Assembly: GCF_000227295.1 (NCBI RefSeq)
Contig: NZ_JH165054.1
Span: 922,948-986,947, forward strand
Source of the DNA: Cutibacterium avidum ATCC 25577
GTDB taxonomy: Bacteria; Actinomycetota; Actinomycetes; Propionibacteriales; Propionibacteriaceae
Length of the DNA stretch: 64,000 bases
Direction of reading: 5' to 3'
How positions within the stretch are numbered: the first letter of the stretch is position 1; every line of letters starts with the position of its first letter. The notes under the pieces were generated by a model that worked only from the letters and a program-made list of their open reading frames with translations, searched no databases and was not told the origin of the DNA. Below are positions 47,738 through 56,100 of this stretch, piece after piece. Position numbers and translations under genes: made by a program.

Positions 47738-48256
47738 TCATTCAGCGTTCTCGGTGGAATCCACATTGCGAGAGCCGAGCTCGGCGTCCAGCCGAAGCAG
47801 GCCTGGGCCGTCGTCCCCGATGAGCTCGATCCGACCGACGATCTCGCCGACGGTCGACTCCTCCTCGATCTGCTCGTCAATGAACCAGTGGAGCAGCGGA
47901 ATGGCGTCGATGTCGCCGGCTGAGGTGCAGGAACGGTAGAGCTCACGGATGGCCTCGGAGACCTTCTCCTCATGGGCAAGGGCCGTCTGGAAGATCTCGA
48001 GCGGGGACAGACCGGGCTCGACCTCGGGAGCTTCGATGGTGCCGATGCGCGGGTGGTTTCCGCGATCGAGGACGTGGTCGATGAACTTGTTGGCGTGAAC
48101 GATCTCTTCGTCCGCTTGGTGGCGTAGCCACGTAGCCACGCCGGAGAGGTCCTGGGCGTCGGCCTCGATGGCCAGCTGACGGTAACTCATGTCAGCGGTG
48201 AGTTCGAGGGTGATCTGATCGTTGAAGGCGTTGACGATGTCATCGGACATGTTCAT
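47738..48256 (-). CDS. Ferritin
   Basis: 172 residues, non-haem bacterial ferritin (FtnA type). Ferroxidase-like residues E18 (ITLELTAD), E51 and H54 (EEIVHANKF) align with E. coli FtnA E17, E50 and H53, and a further Glu pair lies in LAHEEKVSEAI. It stores iron as a 24-mer shell. The ATG at 48256 lies six bases after TAGGCT (minus strand, 48263-48268) with no ribosome site, so it is probably leaderless. An in-frame ATG two codons later is possible. Confidence 0.93.
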   Translation of the reverse strand: MNMSDDIVNAFNDQITLELTADMSYRQLAIEADAQDLSGVATWLRHQADEEIVHANKFIDHVLDRGNHPRIGTIEAPEVEPGLSPLEIFQTALAHEEKVSEAIRELYRSCTSAGDIDAIPLLHWFIDEQIEEESTVGEIVGRIELIGDDGPGLLRLDAELGSRNVDSTENAE

Positions 48257-48525
48257 GTCTCGAGCCTACGAGGGGCACCCAAAAACTCCGGGGTGACGAA
48301 GAATGGCACCCCAGATGAAGGGACATCACTGCTGTGAATCTCCCCCACCCGACGCGACAATTTTCGTGCTCACGGGTCACGCGGACTGGATGAATCGGCC
48401 TCTTGGACCGGCCCCCTTGCCGCTCTCGGCGGTGAGAGCCCTCAGGGAGAGGCCTGCCCCGGTATGTCATCTGATAAGGCGTCCAAGGCGACGACTGACA
48501 CTCCTCGACGATTTTCACCGCCGGA

Positions 48526-49233
48526 TCAAGACCACAGGGCGTACGTCTGACCATTCCCGACGCACCAGACGGAAATCCCCATCACCCCGACCTCGAGAGG
48601 CACGACATCGGCCAGGAGCTCGACTGCTCTGCCCCGTAGCTCAGGCGGAACCTGGTACCCCATCGTGACGTGGGGATTCCACCACCGTGGCCCGTAATAG
48701 TTGAAAGCGGTGACGCCCACCTCGGCCAGCCGACGATGCAGAGCCTCATGGGGTCTCCGGAGCGCCTCCGGAACCCGCGAGGCGCGAAAAACGTCAGCCG
48801 CCGCCGGAGAGGAGCACGATTCGGCACCTTCCCCCGGCGAGGTGTCAGAAATCGTCGTGGGGGTGAGGGGGCCGGAGACAGCGGCGGGGACGGGGGCGTT
48901 GGTGTCCGACCAGGCGACCTCAGGGCGGGTGACGTCGGGGCGAGTTGGGTGGTGAGGGCACAGCGCCACCACACCGTCAGAATTCGGTAATTGGCACGAG
49001 GTCGTCAGCGTCACTCGCTCCGGCCACCCGACGTCGACGAGATCAGAATCGACACCGTTCATGGTCGAGACCGCCGCCACCGTAACGTGGGCAGGCTCGT
49101 GCAGCACCGGAATCCCCGCTGCCATGAGCCGGTTCCGAACATCACGAAGAACCTCCTGGGCCTCGTCATCGAGGGTGAGGGACAACGTGTGAGTGAACAC
49201 AACGCCGGGCTGCCAGTCGCTATCTTCTGTCAT
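48526..49233 (-). CDS. 2H phosphoesterase / 2'-5' RNA ligase-like protein
   Basis: 235 residues. Two HxT motifs are present: AHVTVAA (H49) and NPHVTMGY near the C-terminal third, the signature of the 2H superfamily (LigT/ThpR, cyclic phosphodiesterase). A long insert between them is Pro/Ser/Thr-rich (about 85-145). Likely acts on 2',3'-cyclic or 2'-5' RNA ends. The ATG has GTGAGGT upstream. Its stop is 270 bases from the ferritin gene; the gap holds no convincing gene. Confidence 0.8.
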   Translation of the reverse strand: MTEDSDWQPGVVFTHTLSLTLDDEAQEVLRDVRNRLMAAGIPVLHEPAHVTVAAVSTMNGVDSDLVDVGWPERVTLTTSCQLPNSDGVVALCPHHPTRPDVTRPEVAWSDTNAPVPAAVSGPLTPTTISDTSPGEGAESCSSPAAADVFRASRVPEALRRPHEALHRRLAEVGVTAFNYYGPRWWNPHVTMGYQVPPELRGRAVELLADVVPLEVGVMGISVWCVGNGQTYALWS

Positions 49234-49330
49234 ACCTCACCCCGATCTTGTTACAAATATGTTACCAATGTCACACTTTTCATCCATTTACGGCATAGTT
49301 CCAATCACGATGCCAAAGGAGGCGCCAACG

Positions 49331-50698
49331 GTGGCAAGTGAAACACAACTGGTCCGTGAAGAACACAGTCTCGGACGGGCTGCACTCAACACCCTCAAAG
49401 GGTGCCTGGGAAACCTCGTCGAGTGGTACGACGTCTACACCTACACGGTCTTCGCAACATATTTCCAGAACCAGTTCTTCAGCCCTGAGGACAAGAACTC
49501 GCGCATCTACGTCTATGCCGTGTTCGCCATCACCTTCCTCATGCGTCCGCTGGGTTCCTGGTTCTTCGGACGATGGGCCGACCGGCACGGACGTCGCTCC
49601 GCCCTCACCTTCTCGGTTCTGGTGATGGCCTTCGCCTCATTGGTTGTGGCGATCCTTCCTTCTCGCGACCAGATTGGTATGTGGGCCGCAGCGCTCCTCA
49701 TCATCTGCCGCATTGTCCAGGGATTCGCCACCGGTGGCGAGTACGGCACCTCGGCGACGTACATGTCGGAAGCGGCTGTTCCTAATCGTCGCGGCTTCCT
49801 GTCATCCTTCCAGTACGTCACCCTCGTTGGTGGCCAGGTCATCGCCCAGGCCGTCCTGCTCATCGAGACCGCGACATTGACCCACGACCAGATCGCCACC
49901 TGGGGTTGGCGTATCGCCTTCGGTATCGGTGGCCTCGCGGCCGTCGTCGTGCTCTGGATGCGACGCACCATGGACGAATCCCTCACCGAGGAGCATCTGG
50001 AGAACATCCGCACCGGCCTGGACCGCGATTCCGGCACGATGCGCACCCTGCTGGTCGATCACTGGCAGCCGCTGCTGCTGGTCTTCCTCATCACCATGGG
50101 CGGCACCGTCTGCTTCTACACCTACTCGGTGAATGCCCCCGCCATCGTGAAGTCCACCTTCAAGGAGCAGGCAATGACGGCGACCACCGTCAACCTCATC
50201 GCGCTGATCTTCCTCATGTGCCTGCAGCCGGTCGGCGGCCTCATCTCCGACAAGATCGGCCGCAAACCGCTGTTGGTCTTCTTCGGCGTGGGCGCCATCT
50301 GCTACACGTGGGTGCTCATCACCTTCCTCCCCAAGGCCACCAATCCCTTCGGCGCCTTCGGCCTGCTGTTCGTCGGCTACATCATCCTGACCGGCTACAC
50401 CTCGATCAACGCCCTGGTGAAGTCCGAGCTCTTCCCGGCCAAGATTCGCGCCCTCGGTGTCGGCCTCGGCTATGGCCTCGCCAACTCCTGCTTCGGTGGC
50501 ACTGCCCCGCTCATCTACGAGGCCTTCAAGGAACATGGCAACGTGACGTGGTTCATCGTCTACGTGACGACCCTGACCTTCATCTCGACCTTGATCTACG
50601 TCTTCGGGCTCAAGAACAAGACGGCCACCCATCTCGATCACGAGCAGGGGCACGCCTGGACACACAACGATGAAACGCCCCCACCGGCAGCCCGCTGA
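49331..50698 (+). CDS. MHS-family metabolite:H+ symporter (MFS)
   Basis: 455 residues, about 12 helices. CLGNLVEWYDVYTYTVFATYF is the MHS (KgtP/ProP) entry helix, RPLGSWFFGRWADRHGRRSAL is motif A, and GGEYGTSATYMSEA is the next hallmark. It imports a carboxylate, such as alpha-ketoglutarate, or a betaine. The GTG at 49331 is chosen because AGGAGG lies exactly eight bases upstream; upstream ATGs would put that site inside the gene. The upstream DNA carries GTTAC repeats (49250-49275) that could be operators. Confidence 0.86.
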   Translation: MASETQLVREEHSLGRAALNTLKGCLGNLVEWYDVYTYTVFATYFQNQFFSPEDKNSRIYVYAVFAITFLMRPLGSWFFGRWADRHGRRSALTFSVLVMAFASLVVAILPSRDQIGMWAAALLIICRIVQGFATGGEYGTSATYMSEAAVPNRRGFLSSFQYVTLVGGQVIAQAVLLIETATLTHDQIATWGWRIAFGIGGLAAVVVLWMRRTMDESLTEEHLENIRTGLDRDSGTMRTLLVDHWQPLLLVFLITMGGTVCFYTYSVNAPAIVKSTFKEQAMTATTVNLIALIFLMCLQPVGGLISDKIGRKPLLVFFGVGAICYTWVLITFLPKATNPFGAFGLLFVGYIILTGYTSINALVKSELFPAKIRALGVGLGYGLANSCFGGTAPLIYEAFKEHGNVTWFIVYVTTLTFISTLIYVFGLKNKTATHLDHEQGHAWTHNDETPPPAAR

Positions 50699-50780
50699 CC
50701 CCCAGTGGCCATGCGGTGGCCCCCGCGCGGCGCACAATGGAGTCAGGCTTCGTCATGACTTTCGCCGGTGGTGACACAAC

Positions 50781-50815
50781 ATGAGGGAGGGCACCCACAG
50801 GGTGCCCTCCCTCAT
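50781..50815. terminator. Bidirectional terminator of the ribosomal operon and MHS gene
   Basis: Perfect 16-bp inverted repeat (50781-50796 and 50800-50815) with a three-base loop. Confidence 0.85.
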
Positions 50816-50833
50816 GTCTGCGTGTGCGTCAGA

Positions 50834-51283
50834 TCACGCGGCAGGAACGGTCTCCACCGTGACGTGACCCTTGATGGCGTCATGCAGCTTGACGCCGACG
50901 GTGTGCTTGCCGATGGTCTTGATCGGCTTGCTGATCTCGATGGTCCGCTTGTCGAGGGCGGGGCCACCAGCCTTCTTGACGGCCAGGGCGATGTCGGCAG
51001 GGGTGACGGCACCGAACAGACGACCACTCTCGCCGGCCTGGACGGTCACCTGGACGACCAGGTGCTCCAGCTGAGAGCGGACCTGCTCGGCCTCCTCCTT
51101 GGAGTTGATCTCCTTGGCCTCGCGGGCGCGGGTGATGTCCTTGATCTGGGCCTCAGCACCGCGTGTCCACTTGATGGCGTAGTTCTGCGGCAGCAGAAAG
51201 TTACGGCCGTAACCGTCCTTGACCTCAACGATGTCACCGGGGACACCGAGCTTGGCCACCGGAGCAGTGAGAATGAGCTTCAT
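50834..51283 (-). CDS. rplI: Ribosomal protein bL9
   Basis: 149 residues. The N-terminal domain MKLILTAPVAKLGVPGDIVEVKDGYGRNFLLPQ, the long connecting helix (about 40-75) and the C-terminal domain (about 80-149) match bL9. It binds the L1 stalk base of the large subunit. Last gene of the rpsF-ssb-rpsR-rplI operon. Confidence 0.97.
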   Translation of the reverse strand: MKLILTAPVAKLGVPGDIVEVKDGYGRNFLLPQNYAIKWTRGAEAQIKDITRAREAKEINSKEEAEQVRSQLEHLVVQVTVQAGESGRLFGAVTPADIALAVKKAGGPALDKRTIEISKPIKTIGKHTVGVKLHDAIKGHVTVETVPAA

Positions 51284-51297
51284 GTCTTTCTCCCTTC

Positions 51298-51537
51298 TCA
51301 GCGAGCCGTCGAGGCGTACGGGAGCAGTGCGAGCTCGCGGGCGTTCTTGATCGCGATGGCGACCTTGCGCTGATCCTGGACCGACAGCCCGGTGACGCGA
51401 CGAGCGCGGATCTTGCCTCGCTCAGAGATGAACTTGCGCAGCAGGGCAGTGTCCTTGTAGTCAACCGCGCCGATGTGCACGGTCTTGACGGGGACGACCT
51501 TCTTCTTGTTCACAGACTTGCGCTGTGGACCGGCCAT
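51298..51537 (-). CDS. rpsR: Ribosomal protein bS18, cysteine-free form
   Basis: 79 residues. [27 protein letters not shown] and [10 protein letters not shown] identify bS18, which pairs with bS6 in the small subunit. Actinobacterial C+ copies carry a CxxC plus a second Cys/His pair (GNCVQHQ); here those positions read VVPVKTVH and GLSVQDQ, so there is no zinc ribbon. It nevertheless sits in the main rpsF operon rather than in a zinc-starvation (C-) cluster. Ribosome site AAGGAG lies 10 bases upstream. Confidence 0.96.
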   Translation of the reverse strand: MAGPQRKSVNKKKVVPVKTVHIGAVDYKDTALLRKFISERGKIRARRVTGLSVQDQRKVAIAIKNARELALLPYASTAR

Positions 51538-51682
51538 TGTGGTGCTCTCCTTCGTGTGAAAGCCCGGCTCTCGCCGGAATGTGCCTTGTCCGTGGCCCCA
51601 TGCGGGGCACCGAACCTGATGTTTCTTGTATCGATGATGCCGGTGATCGGCGGATCGGATCTCCCGATCAGAGACCTACCGA

Positions 51683-52273
51683 TCAGAACGGGGGCTCATC
51701 GGTCTGGGCCGAGGCCCAGGGATCGACTCCGCCGCCGCGGTTGGCATCACCGTTGTTGTAGGACCCCTGGTTACCGGAGTTTCCGCCCCAATTACCACTC
51801 TGGCCGCCATTGCCGCCGGACCAGCTGCCCTGGCCGCCACCGGGGTTCCCGCCCCAGGTGCCGCCCTGGCCGCCACCAGCATTGCCACCCCAGTTGCCTC
51901 CGCCGGAGGACTGGTTGCGAGCCACCTTGGCCGAGGCGAACCTCAGCGACGGGCCCACCTCGTTGACGTCGATCTCGTAGGAGGTGCGACGGTTGCCGTC
52001 GCGGTCCTCGTAGGAGCGAGCCTTGAGGTTGCCGTTGACGATGACACGCATGCCCTTGGAGAGGGACTCGGCGACATTCTCGGCGAACTGGCGCCACACG
52101 GAACAGTTGAGGAACATTGCCTCACCGTCGCGCCACTCGTTGGTCTGTCGGTCAAAGGTTCGCGGGGTCGATGCCACCGTGAAATTCGCGACAGGCACCC
52201 CATTAGGGGTGAAGCGCAGCTCAGGATCAGCAGTCAAGTTGCCAATCACCGTGATGGGTGTTTCGCCAGCCAT
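51683..52273 (-). CDS. ssb: Single-stranded DNA-binding protein
   Basis: 196 residues. N-terminal OB fold (about 1-112, [31 protein letters not shown]), a Gly/Asn/Gln/Trp-rich linker (about 115-180) and the acidic tip DEPPF that contacts replication partners. A homotetramer binds single-stranded DNA. GGAGAG lies upstream. Encoded between rpsF and rpsR, the usual actinobacterial place. Confidence 0.97.
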   Translation of the reverse strand: MAGETPITVIGNLTADPELRFTPNGVPVANFTVASTPRTFDRQTNEWRDGEAMFLNCSVWRQFAENVAESLSKGMRVIVNGNLKARSYEDRDGNRRTSYEIDVNEVGPSLRFASAKVARNQSSGGGNWGGNAGGGQGGTWGGNPGGGQGSWSGGNGGQSGNWGGNSGNQGSYNNGDANRGGGVDPWASAQTDEPPF

Positions 52274-52387
52274 GTCACTCTCCGCGGTTCGGGGTTTTGC
52301 GAATCAATGGTTCCAGTGTGCCGCTCACCTAGGACAGTCTTCGGAATCTCCCGAAGAACTGAGGCGAACAGCGCGGGTCCTCGATCC

Positions 52388-52678
52388 TCAGTGGATCTCG
52401 GGACGCATGACCTTGGTGCGCATGACCTTCTCGTCGATGGCGAGAAGACGATCCATCTCCTGGATGGTCGCGGGCTCACAGGTCGCGTTGATGACGACGT
52501 AGACGCCTTCCGACTTCTTCTGAATGTCGTAGGCCAGGCGGCGCTTGCCCCACACGTCGACGTTGTCGACGGTGCCCTTCTCGTCAGTGATGACCTTCAG
52601 GTACTTCTCCATGAGGGAATCGACCTGACGCTCCTCGACGGTCGGATCAATGATGATCATGACCTCGTACTTACGCAT
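52388..52678 (-). CDS. rpsF: Ribosomal protein bS6
   Basis: 96 residues: MRKYEVMIIIDPTVEERQVD and WGKRRLAYDIQKKSEGVYVVI are bS6 hallmarks. First gene of the operon; it pairs with bS18 in the 30S platform. AGGAGG lies 12 bases upstream, with a closer GGAG. Confidence 0.97.
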   Translation of the reverse strand: MRKYEVMIIIDPTVEERQVDSLMEKYLKVITDEKGTVDNVDVWGKRRLAYDIQKKSEGVYVVINATCEPATIQEMDRLLAIDEKVMRTKVMRPEIH

Positions 52679-53126
52679 ACGCTGACTCCACCTCCTCTGG
52701 TCTCAGCGGCCACGAGTACATCCCGTGGCAGGAGGGCGAATGCCACCGGTCGGGGTCTGCCCGACCGGCCAGCCGCCACTGTGGACAGCCAATTAAACAG
52801 CATACCGGCTGGGTCGTCGTTCTCCGAATCCTCGGGACTCATCGCCGACCGCCTTACCCCCATGGCGCCCAAAATCCATGATCCGCGCAGCGCGAGGCCA
52901 CTTAGGTTGCCCTAAGTAGTTGGTAACGATTTCATCAATTTCTTCTTCGAGGTCTCGCGCCCACCGGGGCGATCCGACAGAGTTCTCCCCAAAGCGGCCG
53001 GAACTACACCCGAGGGTCCGACATACGGGCACCATGTCTGTTGTGCCAGATCTTTGGACAATCTGTCTGCCACGTATGCGAGCCCGGGAGGTCCGGCCGC
53101 AGTGTCAAGGAAAGACGGTCACACAC
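52679..53126. other. 448-bp divergent upstream region of rpsF and the subtilase
   Basis: No convincing gene. It contains the inverted repeat ACTTAGG-TTGC-CCTAAGT (52900-52917) and probable promoters for both directions. An in-frame extension of the subtilase upstream of 53127 lacks a signal peptide and was rejected. Confidence 0.55.
52900..52917. promoter_or_regulatory. Inverted repeat, operator candidate
   Basis: ACTTAGG and CCTAAGT with a four-base spacer. The left half resembles DtxR-family half-sites, but the full 19-mer matches only about 12 of 19 positions. It is placed between rpsF and the subtilase gene. Confidence 0.35.
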
Positions 53127-56100
53127 ATGCGTACATCTCGAGGAGGAGGACTGCTCGCAGGCATTGTTGCGCTGGCGCTAGCAGCTACTCCGGCCGCGAT
53201 GGCCGCCCCGAGTCCAACACCACCGCCCCTCTCTTCCCCTCCCGCGGCTCAGAAACAGTCCGAGAAGGTCAAGGTCATGGTGCTGTTGAAGGGGCAGCCC
53301 TCCGGACGCGGAGTCGAGAAGACCAATCTCGCCGAGCTGAGCCGCACCATCAGTGCCATTCAGTCCAAGGCCCCGATCAAGGTTGACCGCCGATTCGGCA
53401 TGCTCCTCAAGGGATTCTCGGCCTGGGTGGAGACCTCTGACATCCCCACTCTGGAGGCCCAGCCAGGCGTCACCTCCGTCAAGCCGGTGCGCGCTTACAA
53501 GCCGGTCGATGACGACGCCAACCTGGAGACCGGGGCCACCGCAGCTCGCAAGACCGGACTCGACGGACGAGGCACTGTCGTCTCCATCGTCGACACCGGT
53601 ATCGACATCAAGCACCAGGACATGCGTCTCGACGCCGAGGGCAAGGCCGCCGCCAAGCTCAAGGCTGCTGACGGATTCACCGACAAGGTGCCCTATGGCT
53701 ACAACTTCGCCGACCGCAACAACAACGCCAAGGACACCACTGCCTCCCAGCACGGCATGCACGTTGCCGGCATCGTGGCTGCCAACGGTGGGGCTGACGC
53801 CGACGCCGTCACCAATGGACGCGTCAACGGCGCCGCCCCCGAGGCCCAGCTGCTCGCCATGAAGGTGTTCTCCAACGATCCCGCCAAGTCCGAATCGGCG
53901 TACACCGATGACATCGTCGCTGCCATCGAGGAATCGGTGCGACGCGGGGCTGACGTCATCAACATGTCTCTCGGCTCTCCTGACGGCGTGGACTCCGCCG
54001 ACCAGGGTGAGGCCCTCGCCATTGCCAACGCTCAGCATGCCGGGGTTCAGGTCATCGCGGCCGCTGGTAACGACGGACTGTCGACCTCCACCCGGGGTGA
54101 CGAGGTCGACGCCCTCGGGCTCCTCGACAATGGTGCCCTCGGCAGCTCCGCCGCTGCCCCGGCCGCCTGGTCGGTCGCCTCGATCAACAACGCCCACAAG
54201 ATCGTCACTGCTGCGAAAGCCACCTGGGAGGGCGGTTCGGCCGAGGTCGGATATCAGCAGCAGGCTGGCCCCGCCGACCTCGAGGTCCACAAGCTGTGGC
54301 CTGCCGGCATCGGCAAGCCCGCCCAAGTCCCGGCTGAGGTCAAAGGCAACTGGGCCCTCATCGAGCGCGGTGAGATCTCCTTCGCCGACAAGGTGAAGAA
54401 CGCCACCGCCAAGGGCGCGACCGGTGTCATCATCTTCAACAATGCCGATGGCGGGAACGGCATCCCCGGCATGGCAGGCATCGACGGCTCCAAGGTTCCG
54501 GTCTCCGGCATGGGCCACGACGACGGACAGAAGCTCGCCGACGTGATGCAATCCGGCAAGGAGGTGTCGATCCAGCTCACCACGTCCAACAAGCTGGTCG
54601 ACAACCCCGACCCTCTGCTCGCCTCGAGCTTCACCTCGTGGGGAGCCACCCCGGACCTCAACTTCAAGCCTGAGATCGCCGGTGTCGGCGGGTCCGTCTA
54701 CTCGACCCTCAACGACAACAAGTACGGCGTCATGTCGGGTACCTCGATGGCCACCCCTAACGTCGCCGGACTGTCGGCCCTCATGCTGCAGTCCCTCAGG
54801 AAGACCAACCCCGGCCTGTCTCGCGTCGCAGCGGATTCCACCCTACGCACCGCGATGTCGAACACCGCTGAGATCCTCAAGTACTCCAGCGGTGTACCGC
54901 TGGCTCCGCGTCAGATCGGTGCTGGGCTCGCCCAGGTTGACCGCGCCACCAAGACCCATGTGCTGGCGACCGTCGACGGCAAACCCAACGCTGCTCTCAA
55001 GGAGGTCAACTCAGCCCGCAAGGTCAACATCGCACTCACCAACCTCGGTGACAAGCCGCAGACCTTCACCACCAGCCAGACCTGCGTCATCAACGAAGAC
55101 CACAGCGGCGACAACCCGCTGACTTCGTGCTCGACCGGGGAGAAGGCCTCCGCCGAGACCAGCACCGTGACGGTTCCTGCCCACGGGACCGCCAATGTTT
55201 CCTGGACCATCACCCCGAAGAGCGGTGACTCCCACTGGATCGAAGGCTGGTTCAAGTTCTCGTCCACCGACCCGTCGCAGCCTGACCTGGCCCTGCCGTA
55301 CATGGGCTTCGTCGGCAATTGGAACGCCGAGAGCATCATCGACACCCCGATCTACTCCAAGACCCCGTCGGTGATGTCGCAGGTCTTTGGTGAGAAGAAC
55401 CCGCACAAGACCGTGCTGGCCAGCAAGGCCCTCGGCTCGATGACCGTCGAGCGCGGTGTGGGGCACAACTTCTTCTCCCCCAACGGCGATGGGATGCTCG
55501 ACACCATTTTCGCCCAGACCCTGCTACTGCGTTCCGCCCAGGAGCTCAAGTTCTCCGTCGTCGATGCCAACGGCAAGACGGTCCGCGAGCTTGATTCCGA
55601 CCGCGACCTGCAGCACATGCTGCTGAACAAGCTCGCTCTCATCTCGACCAACGCCGCCGACAGCGATCCCGACCGGGGTTGGGACGGCAAGGTGTGGGAC
55701 GCCAAGAAGAGTGCCTTCGTCACTGCCCCCGAGGGTAAGTACACCTTCAAGGTGCAGGCCCGTCTGTCGCCGAACTTCAGCTGGCAGACAGTCGAGATGC
55801 CCTTCGTCCTCGACGTGACTGCCCCGAAGCTGGCCACCTCGGTCCGCAGCAACACTGACGGCACCGCCTCGGTCATCGTCAAGGTCACTGACGCCGGTTC
55901 CGGCGCCGGCCCGGTCGCCGCTCGCGACGGCTCGGGCACGATGCTGACCGCCGACACCACGTCGGTGCCCGGCTCGACCGTCCTCACCGTCTCGAACCCG
56001 GCTGAGGCCAAGTACGTGCAGATCACTGGCGTCGACCGCGCCTTCAACACCACGACCTCCGTCGTCATGCTCGACAAGACGGCCCTGGCGACCCCGGACC

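Noticed and set aside
48240-48554. Minus-strand small frame between ferritin and the 2H phosphoesterase
   Set aside because: Arg/Pro-rich, no ribosome site, and overlaps the ferritin start.
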